Assembly (NCBI GenBank): GCA_030428405.1
Contig: JAUIEH010000182.1
Span: 1-6,181 of the forward strand
From: Alphaproteobacteria bacterium
GTDB taxonomy: Bacteria > Pseudomonadota > Alphaproteobacteria > Caulobacterales > Maricaulaceae
Length of the DNA stretch: 6,181 bases
Direction: 5' to 3'
Shown: positions 1-5,805 of the stretch, piece by piece
Position numbering within the stretch: the stretch's first letter is position 1
Layout of the letters: each line of letters opens with the position of its first letter
The notes under the pieces: model-generated
What the model saw: the letters and a program-made list of their open reading frames with translations, nothing else
The model's database searches: none
Told to the model about the DNA's origin: nothing
Program-made: the position numbers and the translations under genes

Positions 1-365
1 TGATCAAACTCAACGTAGAAAAGCATCGAGGACGCAAGGCGCCGGCAACGCTCGCGTTCAAGATCTCGTCGGATGATCAAGCATTGGCCCTCGTCGATTT
101 CTCGCCGCTCGACGCGCAATTCGCCGAACAGGAAATTGACGATCAAGTCCTTCGCGCGCTGGACAACGGCAAGTCGGGCATGGAGCCGATCGCCAAAGAG
201 CTAGGGTTGACCCGCAGCTACGTAGGGGGAGCGTTTCATCGTCTCCAGGCCAAAGGGTATGCCGCGAAGAGCGGCAAGGCGAATAACGCCCCGTTCAAGA
301 TCACCCCCGCCGGGCGTGACTATCTGAAGGGCAAGACCGCCGTCAATTTCGTCGCCCAACTGTAG
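1..365 (+). CDS. RepA/AAA-type ATPase, C-terminal fragment with winged helix (5' truncated)
   Basis: The reading frame is open from the left edge (first full codon at 3) to TAG at 363-365, giving 120 visible residues. A TTG at 84 could be read as a start, but the frame upstream is clean and coding-like, so the gene almost certainly begins outside the window. Residues 1-22 (IKLNVEKHRGRKAPATLAF) resemble the last beta-strands of RecA-fold RepA-like ATPases of mobile elements, where a V-x-K-x-R-x-G segment is followed by a hydrophobic strand. Residues 46-108 look like a winged helix: helix 47-53, turn, helix 61-67 (EPIAKELG), recognition helix 70-83 (TRSYVGGAFHRLQAKG), then a wing and TPAGRDYL, typical of small DNA-binding modules. 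Inferred role: ATPase or helicase loader in replication of a plasmid, phage or integrated element. The repeat cluster just downstream fits an origin. The ATPase motifs themselves are outside the window, so the family call is moderate; a plain winged-helix regulator is the alternative. Confidence 0.55.
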   Translation, partial: IKLNVEKHRGRKAPATLAFKISSDDQALALVDFSPLDAQFAEQEIDDQVLRALDNGKSGMEPIAKELGLTRSYVGGAFHRLQAKGYAAKSGKANNAPFKITPAGRDYLKGKTAVNFVAQL

Positions 366-414
366 TTGACGTCGCGTCAGTCGGGCGGTGGCGGCGCGCG
401 AGCGTCCCCTGCCC

Positions 415-544
415 GACACACGGGCGACACCGGGACGAAATCGTCATGTCCGGCAGTGGGTTAGCCAGCTGACACGAAGTAAACAACTCAATCGATTTGG
501 TGTCTGTCGTGTGTCCCCCCCCTTTTAGGGGGACACGCTGACAC
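415..544. repeat. Cluster of seven GACAC/GTGTC pentamers (iteron-like)
   Basis: GACAC occurs on the plus strand at 415-419, 426-430, 471-475, 532-536 and 540-544. Its complement GTGTC occurs at 500-504 and 511-515. That is seven copies in 130 bp, against roughly 0.25 expected for a 5-mer counted on both strands in random sequence. Two copies sit in the longer shared string GCTGACAC (468-475 and 537-544). Spacing is irregular (11, 45, 29, 11, 21 and 8 bp between starts), so these are not textbook tandem iterons. The location right after the RepA-like gene makes a replication-initiator binding region the leading idea. Confidence 0.4.
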
Positions 545-545
545 C
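499..545. repeat. Nested inverted repeat around a C8 run
   Basis: The inner arms GTGTCCCCC (511-519) and GGGGGACAC (528-536) are perfectly complementary over 9 bp, with an 8-base loop containing CCTTTTA. The outer arms GGTGTC (499-504) and GACACC (540-545) are also perfectly complementary, so a cruciform or long hairpin with internal loops is possible. Neither strand shows a T-run after the stem, so a factor-independent terminator is unlikely. An origin element or dimeric protein-binding site is a better reading. Confidence 0.55.
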
Positions 546-702
546 GCAGTCAGCTTTTGAGACAGCACAGCGGGTAGCCCCCCGCCCGCTCAGCTGAACA
601 ATCCCGCCTCGAGCTGCATGCAGCGTTTGCTGCGGCATGTGCAGGAGCTACACCGAGCTGCCCTGCAGCTCGCTCCAGCATGCGCCCAGGTACCCGAACA
701 GG

Positions 703-1068
703 TCACACTAGCGGCGAATGCCGTCCGTCGTACACGCGCCGCTCTATGGCGACCCGGACGGCGCGGGTGCATGAGGCGCAACGGCGTAGCTCGACGACGT
801 CGTGAGAACGCACGTGTCCGGAGATAGCGTCCACCTCGATGAGTGCGCGGCGGAGAGCATCAGACGCCGCCATGTCCGACCCCGCGCGCGTGATCGCGTA
901 GGTGGCGTCGTACGCCGCCAGAGCCGCTTCGCTGACGACCTCCGCGACCTCCCGCCGCGCGGTCCCAATGACCGCGGCACGCAGCGCGTCTATCGCGTCG
1001 TCGAGCAGGTCGACCGTCCGCTCAAGTTCCATGGCGGCGATGACGTCGTCGGGCTCGGTCATGTCCAT
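703..1068 (-). CDS. Hypothetical helical protein, 121 aa
   Basis: I do not recognise a family. The 121-residue product is acidic at its N-terminus (MDMTEPDD) and then mostly Ala/Val/Arg/Glu/Asp with heptad-like hydrophobic spacing (ELERTVDLLDDAIDALRAAV at 15-34), so it is probably all-helical. No signal peptide or membrane segment is visible. A CASC (C-x-x-C) pair lies near residues 97-100. The composition is much more protein-like than the Arg/Pro-rich opposite-strand frames. The start ATG is at 1068, preceded in the mRNA by a G-rich stretch ending GGACGAG; a second ATG two codons in is equally possible. It lies 31 bp after the EEP gene in the same orientation, so it may be the last gene of that transcript. 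Confidence 0.55.
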   Translation of the reverse strand: MDMTEPDDVIAAMELERTVDLLDDAIDALRAAVIGTARREVAEVVSEAALAAYDATYAITRAGSDMAASDALRRALIEVDAISGHVRSHDVVELRRCASCTRAVRVAIERRVYDGRHSPLV

Positions 1069-1099
1069 CTCGTCCGCCCACCCAATTGTGATGCTAGTT

Positions 1100-2095
1100 T
1101 CACTCCGCGGCCGTCACGACGAGGTCCACCCAGTACGGCTCATGGTCGCTCAGACAGCTCAGAGGGGCGTCCTCGACGCGGTAGGGCTGGAGGTCGAGCC
1201 GCGTGCAGCTGTCCCGGTCCACGCCGTCCCAGGCGGCGTCGTTGAACACGAGATAGTCGATGGGCGTGCGCGAGCGGCGGGAGCTGGTCCAGCATGTCTC
1301 CCTGCCATAGGGCAGACGCCATAGGTTCAACCCCTCGGGATCGCCGTCGTCGATGTCGGTCCAGAACTGATCGCTGTCACGCAGCCGGTTGATTCGCCGG
1401 TTGAAGTCGCCCGCGATGATGATCGCGCGGCCGTCGGCCTCGCGTTCGTCGATCCACGCCTCGAGCGCGGGGACCTGGCGGGCGAACGTCGCGCAGTGGG
1501 GACTCTCCGGCGGATCGAGCGCGCCCTGGTGGCAGCTCGACTTCATGTGCACGGCGAGCAAGTCGTAGGTCCGATCGCCGGCTCGGAACGTCAGCGACAT
1601 CCCCCAGCGCGTCGGACGATCGGGTTCTCCCGGCTCTGCGTGCGCCACGCTAAGCGAAGGCACGGACGCGACGGCGACGACTTCGACGACGCTCCTGCGC
1701 ACGGCGATGGCCGTATAAATCCCGTCGGTCCTGCGGGGCTCGGGCGCTGCGGGATCGACCGCCTCGATGACCCGCCCCGCCTCATGGTCTTCGTCTCGTC
1801 GACCAGAGACGAACACGTCGTACGCTTCGGGATCGAACACGTGGTGGACCGCGACCTCGCTATGCACCTCCTGCAGCGCGATCACGTCGGCGTCCATGCG
1901 CTCCGCGACGCTTCGGAGCGCCTCGTAGTGCGCCTCACTGCGCGCGCACGCGCGAGACCGAAGCGGCACGCCTTCGACCTCGTACAGGTTGGCCATGTTC
2001 CAAGTCGCAATGCGGATCGTGTCGGCGGTCTGCGCGATAGCCTGCGGCCCGAACAGGACCGCGGAGACCAATGCGACGAATGGGCGACGAAACAT
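1100..2095 (-). CDS. Exported endonuclease/exonuclease/phosphatase family protein
   Basis: This is a metal-dependent phosphoesterase of the EEP (DNase I/exonuclease III-like) fold. Numbered from the preferred start, the motifs appear in family order: TWN (N33), LQE (E76), AVH (H183), GDFN (D230, N232), TPIDY (D280) and LSDH (D317, H318). Together they form the expected metal- and phosphate-binding site. Residues 1-21 are a signal peptide (MFRR, hydrophobic core, AIA before Q22), so the enzyme should act in the periplasm or outside the cell. Six cysteines (50, 188, 201, 268, 297, 314) could form disulfides, consistent with export. The start is the ATG at 2095: GGAG sits 7 nt upstream, whereas the ATG at 2101 is only about 1-2 nt from it. 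A GTG at 2119 would give 339 aa but places extra residues before the signal peptide. The substrate (nucleic acid, phospholipid or other phosphodiester) cannot be told from sequence. It follows the 218-aa gene by 68 bp. Confidence 0.9.
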   Translation of the reverse strand: MFRRPFVALVSAVLFGPQAIAQTADTIRIATWNMANLYEVEGVPLRSRACARSEAHYEALRSVAERMDADVIALQEVHSEVAVHHVFDPEAYDVFVSGRRDEDHEAGRVIEAVDPAAPEPRRTDGIYTAIAVRRSVVEVVAVASVPSLSVAHAEPGEPDRPTRWGMSLTFRAGDRTYDLLAVHMKSSCHQGALDPPESPHCATFARQVPALEAWIDEREADGRAIIIAGDFNRRINRLRDSDQFWTDIDDGDPEGLNLWRLPYGRETCWTSSRRSRTPIDYLVFNDAAWDGVDRDSCTRLDLQPYRVEDAPLSCLSDHEPYWVDLVVTAAE

Positions 2096-2124
2096 GTCCA
2101 TACTCCGACAGAGTTGCACGGGGT

Positions 2125-2136
2125 GCGCGATCGCGC
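2125..2136. repeat. 12-bp perfect palindrome GCGCGATCGCGC
   Basis: A perfect 12-bp palindrome lies 29 bp upstream of the EEP start, inside the short gap after the 218-aa gene. It could be an operator, but palindromes made of GC and GATC are common in high-GC genomes and only one copy was noticed. Confidence 0.25.
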
Positions 2137-2163
2137 GTCGCCTCGGCTTCCGTTTGCCTCGGC

Positions 2164-2820
2164 CTAAACCGAGTATGCGACGCGGCCGTCAATGACTGCG
2201 TTCCTGACCCACGCAGCAAACTGCCAAATCAACGTGTCGACGATCTTCTCGTCCGTGAAGACGTCGGAGCTGTAGGCGTGGCGCGTTCGAAACTGCTGGA
2301 CAAGATCGGCGAACAAGCCTCCCTCCAAAACGCGTCGGTGCTCGCGCTCAAGGAACTTGTAGAAGGTCATTCGTTGAGCCAACTTTGCTTCGAATTCGGC
2401 CCCTGCAGCGATTTCGTCAAGGAAGTAGAACTTCACGACATACGAGTCGTAGACGGGCTTTCTCCGGTCGACCATGTGCACGAGCTTCGTCGCGAACGAG
2501 AATTGAAGCTTGCGACGCTCATAGTCGCCCGCCGCGTCGTATAGCTCGCGAGCGACGGCGTCCGGACCGATAAGCGCCGGGCCAGTTCCGCCAAGCCCGT
2601 CCTCCAAGATCGAGAAGTAGCGCTCGTAGAAGCTGTCGCTGAGGCGCGCGACATTCATCGCCCAGTAATGGCGGAATTCACGTTGGTAGCGTTCTCTGCG
2701 GCAGCACGTCGGGTCTTGCTGTTCGCGTACAATCCGCGTGTAAGGCGCGATAAGTCGGTCGGCGTTGGCCTCGATGTGCGCGAGAATGGCGTCACCATGC
2801 TTCCTTAGATGGCGGTACAA
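2164..2820 (-). CDS. Uncharacterised 218-aa protein, possible DNA-glycosylase-like fold
   Basis: A cytoplasmic-looking, helix-rich, charged protein with no signal peptide or membrane segment. Two stretches look strongly conserved in character: SFATKLVHM (108-116) followed by PVYDSYV (122-128), and FTDEKIVDTLIW (188-199). The pattern 'S-x-x-K-h-h-H ... P-h-Y-D-S' resembles that in proteins annotated as OGG-like/HhH DNA glycosylase relatives and in some defence-island proteins. This is a motif-level resemblance recalled from memory, not a verified hit. The start is TTG at 2820: the mRNA has GGGAGGG (plus-strand 2829-2835) with about 8-9 nt spacing. The frame has no ATG, GTG or TTG between that codon and the in-frame stop at 2863-2865, and the next Met is residue 55. 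It is the first gene of a possible three-gene transcript with the EEP gene and the 121-aa gene. Confidence 0.75.
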   Translation of the reverse strand: MYRHLRKHGDAILAHIEANADRLIAPYTRIVREQQDPTCCRRERYQREFRHYWAMNVARLSDSFYERYFSILEDGLGGTGPALIGPDAVARELYDAAGDYERRKLQFSFATKLVHMVDRRKPVYDSYVVKFYFLDEIAAGAEFEAKLAQRMTFYKFLEREHRRVLEGGLFADLVQQFRTRHAYSSDVFTDEKIVDTLIWQFAAWVRNAVIDGRVAYSV

Positions 2821-2828
2821 CGCACATG

Positions 2829-2835
2829 CCCTCCC
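2829..2835 (-). promoter_or_regulatory. Ribosome binding site deciding a TTG start
   Basis: GGGAGGG on the minus strand is close to the ideal anti-16S complement. It sits about 8-9 nt before the TTG at 2820. An ATG only 2 nt after it is in another frame and reaches a stop after about ten codons, so the TTG is the credible start of the 218-aa gene. Confidence 0.6.
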
Positions 2836-3105
2836 AATAGAGGCCGATGGTGAGCGAGAGTTTCAAGCTATGGCTGTGCTATCACATCTAGCGTTGCAGT
2901 TTTCGACGCACCCGGAAAATCTTGCGTCTGAAGCCCTCGCGCATAATCCGGGCTCTTCTCGTAGCCGCTCACGATATTATTCGCCCCAAAGCCTACCGCT
3001 CAAAACGCACCAATCGTCCGGATCAAATAATAGCTTCGCATGCGGCGGGAAAATTATAGCGAAGCGTCCAACCACGTAGCGGCCAGAAATATACCTATTC
3101 GCCAA
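2836..3105. other. Gene-free, relatively AT-rich spacer between two minus-strand genes
   Basis: Only short frames without protein character occur here. The stretch is visibly richer in A/T than its flanks, especially 2960-3065. It should hold the promoter of the 218-aa gene and the 3' end of the zinc-finger transcript. I could not find a convincing -35/-10 pair in register. A TATAAT on the minus strand (3058-3053) has no good -35 partner. The inverted repeat at 3033-3065 is listed separately. Confidence 0.4.
3033..3065 (-). terminator. Possible weak terminator or operator: GCTTCGC/GCGAAGC inverted repeat
   Basis: GCTTCGC (3033-3039) and GCGAAGC (3059-3065) are perfect 7-bp inverted arms with a 19-base loop. 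Read on the minus strand, the repeat begins about 40 nt after the zinc-finger gene's stop. It is followed by the T-rich TATTATTTG, which fits a weak intrinsic terminator. The large loop argues against efficient termination, and the loop contains TATAAT, so a promoter or operator arrangement is the alternative. Confidence 0.3.
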
Positions 3106-3633
3106 CTATGCCCCGTCGGCATCTGGTAGCCGGCGAATGCCGGTGCATCGTGGGTAGCGACTGCATCCCTTAAAGCGCTTGCCGGCGTATCGACCGCGCC
3201 TCGCGGTGCGAACTCGCATCGGATGGCCGCATTTGGGGCAGTTACCACCTTCATGTTTGGCGAGGTCGTTTGCCGCTCGAGCCGTCTTAGCGCGATACGC
3301 CGCCCGTTCGGCTAACCACGCCCTGCTCCGTTCGCGCTTCTCACGCTCCTTCCGTTCGGCTTCACGCTTTGGTCGATCACGCACGTTAGCGAGAAATCGA
3401 CCAATTGCGACGCCGCCAATAACCGAAGCTATCAGGGTGAAAGACTGCGAGTAGTTCGGCGCGACACCGCCATGCCAGGAGCACGCACCGCGACGACCAA
3501 TCGACGGCGACTGCCACCCATCGCGGCATGTGGTTGGCTGCACGAGCGGCGCCGTCAATAATAGGCAGCCAACGAATGCGCAGAAACCCCACTTGATAGG
3601 GTGATTGATGAAGAGCTTTCTAAGAAAGCGCAT
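3106..3633 (-). CDS. Membrane protein with topoisomerase-type C4 zinc finger
   Basis: The 175-residue product has two predicted membrane segments (about 13-31 and 66-83). The loop between them carries CRDGWQSPSIGRRGAC, with Cys36 and Cys51 and then SWHGGV, resembling the small DUF3761-type motif. After the second segment comes a highly basic, charged helix (about 84-125, probable coiled coil). The C-terminal four-Cys zinc ribbon has CPKC (132, 135), FKGC (157) and YPRC (163), typical of the DNA-binding C4 finger of type IA topoisomerases and of some restriction-like proteins. Inferred: the basic tail and finger face the cytoplasm and bind nucleic acid at the membrane. The frame is open back to an ATG at 3735, but those 34 extra residues look non-coding and lack a clear ribosome site. 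MRFLRKLF at 3633, just before the first membrane segment, is preferred although its ribosome site is also weak. No catalytic domain is present. Confidence 0.8.
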   Translation of the reverse strand: MRFLRKLFINHPIKWGFCAFVGCLLLTAPLVQPTTCRDGWQSPSIGRRGACSWHGGVAPNYSQSFTLIASVIGGVAIGRFLANVRDRPKREAERKEREKRERSRAWLAERAAYRAKTARAANDLAKHEGGNCPKCGHPMRVRTARRGRYAGKRFKGCSRYPRCTGIRRLPDADGA

Positions 3634-3887
3634 ACGGAACGCCCCGTCCGACTGCTGGTCAGAGCGGCATTTGAGTAGCACAACTTTCGGAGGCACATCG
3701 ACCGAATTGCGAACCGACCAGTCAGGACGAGACATTAGAAGCTAGCTCAAAGCTCGGTATTTGGCGGTGAGGGTGGGATAAGAAGCCGGCTAGAGGCGCC
3801 GACCCTAACACGTTGTTCTTTGGTCGCAAATTTTGACGATTGCGCTCCTCTCGGAACACACAAACGTCGCAGCGTTGCAACGAGACC

Positions 3888-3915
3888 AAAGGGTCCTGGC
3901 CCAACGAAAACTCCC
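3888..3915. repeat. Direct repeat, copy 1 (partner 5893-5920)
   Basis: The two 28-bp segments agree at 24 positions: AAA, GGTCCTGGCC, AACGAAAAC and CC are shared, with four single-base differences. Both lie in the same orientation and flank the peptidase gene and the 79-aa ORF. A match this long is unlikely by chance in 6 kb. The most economical explanation is common descent from an FGE-type gene end. Confidence 0.5.
3889..3915 (-). pseudogene. Relic of the 3' end of an FGE/SUMF1-like gene
   Basis: Read on the minus strand, this encodes G-S-F-R-W-A-R-T-L, matching the usual last motif of FGE-fold proteins (G-F-R-x-A-R-T). In this frame the reading continues 27 more codons to TAG at 3805 and is blocked upstream by TGA at 3943-3945, so no intact gene remains. 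The DNA of 3888-3915 matches 5893-5920, the end of the FGE-like gene at the right edge, at 24 of 28 positions, including the same TTT-CGT and GCC-AGG-ACC codons. I could not extend the similarity upstream by eye, so the relic call is tentative. Confidence 0.35.
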
Positions 3916-4239
3916 ATTTGCGAGGCAGTACCAAGGGCTGTTTCAAGAGCAGTTGCGCGAGCGGAGCCAGCTCGGATTGTCGCGCCAGATCACGCTGCGC
4001 AACGTCTACTGATCGTCGGATGGACAATTGGCGCGCCTCGCGAAAGAGACGTACGAGCGCTGCTTCATCGGCAAGGTCCGCCGCGCGATATCGAAGCCCT
4101 TCTACGCGCGCATGACGCTCGCTCTTCTCGACATTACCAAGACCAAGCGCGCCGAAGCCGGCTGCGAACCGCTTCCAAGCATCCGAACGCGCTCCGCCGC
4201 GCATCTGAAGCCCAGGGCGGCGCGCGCCGCGAGAACGCG

Positions 4240-4245
4240 AAGGGA
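4240..4245 (+). promoter_or_regulatory. Ribosome binding site of the S41 peptidase gene
   Basis: AAGGGA lies 5 nt before the ATG at 4251, a reasonable Shine-Dalgarno that supports this start together with the signal peptide that immediately follows. Confidence 0.5.
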
Positions 4246-4250
4246 AAACC

Positions 4251-5558
4251 ATGCTCGGATCAAGAAGCGCAGCGGTCGTCGCGGCCGCGCTGCTCGCCTG
4301 CGCCGCCGGAGCTCAGGACCTGACGAGCCATGCATGGCGCGCCACGCTTGATACGGGCGCCTTTGGGCCGCTCGAGACTGTCTTGACCTTTGAGCACGAC
4401 GCCTCCGGCGTCGTCGGGCGCAGCGCCGGCGGCGACCTGGAGCTGCGCCTTGCGCCGTCTGGCGACGGCTATGCGGGCGTTCTGGCCCATCGCGACGCCG
4501 AGGCGTCGGTGAGCCTCACCGCTTCGGCTGGCGCTCTCGTCGGCGCGGTCGAAGCCGGGCCGTTCGCCGGAACGCTGCGCGCGACGCCGACGCCGGACGC
4601 CGCGGCCATCCGCGACTTCGAGGCCGTCTGGGCTGAGATCGAGCGCGTGATCGCCGCCGCCCTGTTCGATCCGGGCGATCTCGATCATCCGGCGTGGCGA
4701 ACCTTCGCCGATCAAATGCGCGAAGCCGCCGCGTCGGCCCGCGATGACATCGATCTGATGCTCGCCTTCCGCGACGCTTGGGCAGGCGAGCCCTTCTCGC
4801 ATTTCGACATTCGCCGATCCCAAACGAGCGCGGCCGAGATGATGGCGAGCTTCGACTCCTTCCGCATCGGCCGCGAGACCGTTCATCTGAGCTACCAAGG
4901 CGACATCGCCGTCATGGTCGTCGACACGATGATGGGCGAGGACACGATCGAGCAAATCAACGCCGCCTATCAGGACATCGCGACCCGCGAGCCGGCCGCG
5001 TTGGTGATCGATCTGCGCACGAATGACGGCGGCGCTTTCGCCGTCCGTCCCCTCGTCCAGCACGTGATCGACGCGCCGCTCGACGCCGGTTACTTCGTGT
5101 CGAACGCCTGGAACGCGACCTCGGACCGCCTGCCGACGAACGAGGAAATCGCAGCGCTCGAGCCCTGGCAGGGCTGGTCGATCCTCGCCTTCTGGGAGGC
5201 GGTGCAGTCGGAGCCCGGCCTCACCCTCATCCGTTTCGCGCCCCAAGAGCCGAACTTCGACGGGCCCGTCTTCGTGCTGACCAGCGGCGCGACCGCCAGC
5301 GCCGCCGAGCTTGCGGCGGATGCTTTCCGGGCTTCAGGCGCAGCGACGATCGTCGGCGAGCGCACGATCGGGCGGATGCTGTCGCAGTCGCCCTTCGACG
5401 CGGCGGCGGGCTACGTCGTGACGCTTCCAGTCGCCGATTACTATTCATTGGCGCACGGGCGGATCGAGGGATCGGGCGTGGAGCCGGACGTCGCGACCAC
5501 CGGGAACGAGGCGCTCGACGAAGCGCTGCGCCTCGCGCGCGAAGCGACGCAGAACTGA
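4251..5558 (+). CDS. Secreted S41-family serine peptidase
   Basis: The product has 435 residues. Residues 1-21 form a signal peptide (MLGSRS, Ala/Leu core, cleavage near AGA-Q22), so the protein is exported. Residues 23-115 look like a beta-rich N-terminal domain of unknown role; no PDZ domain is evident. Residues 120-195 are helical and end in FSHFDIRR, an S41-type segment. The S41 core follows: hydrophobic strands IAVMVVDTM (219-227), LVIDLRTNDGG (251-261), then PVFVLTSGATASAAE (339-353). Ser350 is the expected nucleophile by alignment with the S-A-S-A-S-E motif of C-terminal processing peptidases. The position 25 residues later, where CtpA/Prc have Lys in T-F-G-K-G, is Arg375 (TIGR), so the classical Ser/Lys dyad is absent. 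IRBP- and tricorn-like S41 members also lack that Lys. SGVEPDV (408-414) matches the usual C-terminal segment. Role: probably proteolysis in the cell envelope, substrate unknown. It ends exactly where a convergent small ORF ends. Confidence 0.9.
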   Translation: MLGSRSAAVVAAALLACAAGAQDLTSHAWRATLDTGAFGPLETVLTFEHDASGVVGRSAGGDLELRLAPSGDGYAGVLAHRDAEASVSLTASAGALVGAVEAGPFAGTLRATPTPDAAAIRDFEAVWAEIERVIAAALFDPGDLDHPAWRTFADQMREAAASARDDIDLMLAFRDAWAGEPFSHFDIRRSQTSAAEMMASFDSFRIGRETVHLSYQGDIAVMVVDTMMGEDTIEQINAAYQDIATREPAALVIDLRTNDGGAFAVRPLVQHVIDAPLDAGYFVSNAWNATSDRLPTNEEIAALEPWQGWSILAFWEAVQSEPGLTLIRFAPQEPNFDGPVFVLTSGATASAAELAADAFRASGAATIVGERTIGRMLSQSPFDAAAGYVVTLPVADYYSLAHGRIEGSGVEPDVATTGNEALDEALRLAREATQN

Positions 5559-5798
5559 TCAAAGCGCCGCTGCAAACCCGTCCACGAAGCGTTCGAGCGG
5601 GCGCCGATCGGCGAACGCAAAGTCGCCGGCCTCCGACGGCTTCAGGCCGCGGTCCGAAGCGATGGCGCAAGCGGCCAGCGGCTTGAACAAATCGCACTGC
5701 GCAAAGCGCAAGGCGCTTGTCCGCGGGTTGATAGCCACGGCATGCGCCTTCGTCCAGAGAGCCGCTGCGTGACGATCGCGCATCGACACGCGCGTCAT
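5559..5798 (-). CDS. Small hypothetical protein, 79 aa
   Basis: I do not recognise it. The product begins MTRVSMRDRHAAAL and ends in a balanced, folded-looking segment (DLFKPLAACAIASDRGLKPS, then a Phe/Asp-rich stretch to FVDGFAAAL). Its TGA (5559-5561) directly abuts the TGA of the peptidase gene, a tail-to-tail arrangement with no spare bases. Codon third positions are mainly G/C, as in the neighbours. GGAG lies only about 2 nt before the ATG at 5798, which is too close, so the GTG three codons on (about 10 nt spacing) or the ATG five codons on may be the true start. The Ala-rich content means a chance frame in GC-rich DNA cannot be excluded. Confidence 0.45.
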   Translation of the reverse strand: MTRVSMRDRHAAALWTKAHAVAINPRTSALRFAQCDLFKPLAACAIASDRGLKPSEAGDFAFADRRPLERFVDGFAAAL

Positions 5799-5805
5799 GC
5801 TCCAG

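Larger units (their letters stand above)
366..702. other. Gene-free stretch with short repeats, possible origin/maintenance region
   Basis: Short open frames exist here, but they are Arg/Cys/Ser-rich with no recognisable domain. The first part (415-545) holds the GACAC/GTGTC cluster and the palindrome listed separately. Bases 569-574 (AGCGGG) and 585-590 (CCCGCT) form a further small inverted repeat. I see nothing definable in 591-702. The position directly after a RepA-like gene suggests cis-acting replication DNA, which is an inference. Confidence 0.4.
3634..4250. other. Gene-poor, probably decayed stretch
   Basis: Several open frames cross here on both strands, including a 176-codon minus frame and plus frames of 107-167 codons, but none shows a recognisable domain. 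The plus frames are Arg/Ala-rich in the way of shadow frames in GC-rich DNA. The recognisable content is the short FGE-tail relic at 3888-3915. The right end must carry the promoter and leader of the peptidase gene; no clear -35/-10 was seen. Confidence 0.45.

Noticed and set aside
84..365. Treating TTG at 84 as the start of a complete 93-aa protein
   Set aside because: The frame is open and coding-like to the window edge with a recognisable ATPase-tail segment, so the gene is 5' truncated by the window.
569..590. AGCGGG/CCCGCT as a terminator for the minus-strand genes
   Set aside because: The stem is only 6 bp and no T-run follows on the minus strand.
802..1324. Plus-strand frames of 140 and 147 codons opposite the 121-aa gene
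   Set aside because: Extreme Arg/Pro/Ser content and overlap with the well-supported EEP gene on the other strand mark them as shadows.
2117..2119. GTG as the EEP start (339 aa)
   Set aside because: It puts eight residues before a standard signal peptide, while the ATG at 2095 has GGAG at ideal spacing.
1496..2167. 223-codon plus-strand frame
   Set aside because: It lies antisense to the EEP gene, whose catalytic motifs and signal peptide are clear. Its own product is rich in Arg and His with no domain.
3722..4252. 176-codon minus-strand frame across the gene-poor stretch
   Set aside because: Its start overlaps the start of the peptidase gene, its end overlaps the upstream part of the zinc-finger frame, and no domain or balanced composition is visible.
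3820..4351. Plus-strand frames of 91-167 codons before the peptidase gene
   Set aside because: They are Arg/Ala/Pro-rich and overlap each other in different frames. They lack recognisable motifs and run into the peptidase signal-peptide region.
4260..5246. 328-codon minus-strand frame
   Set aside because: It lies antisense to the S41 peptidase gene, is Arg/Gly-rich with no motif, and arises from GC-rich codon structure.
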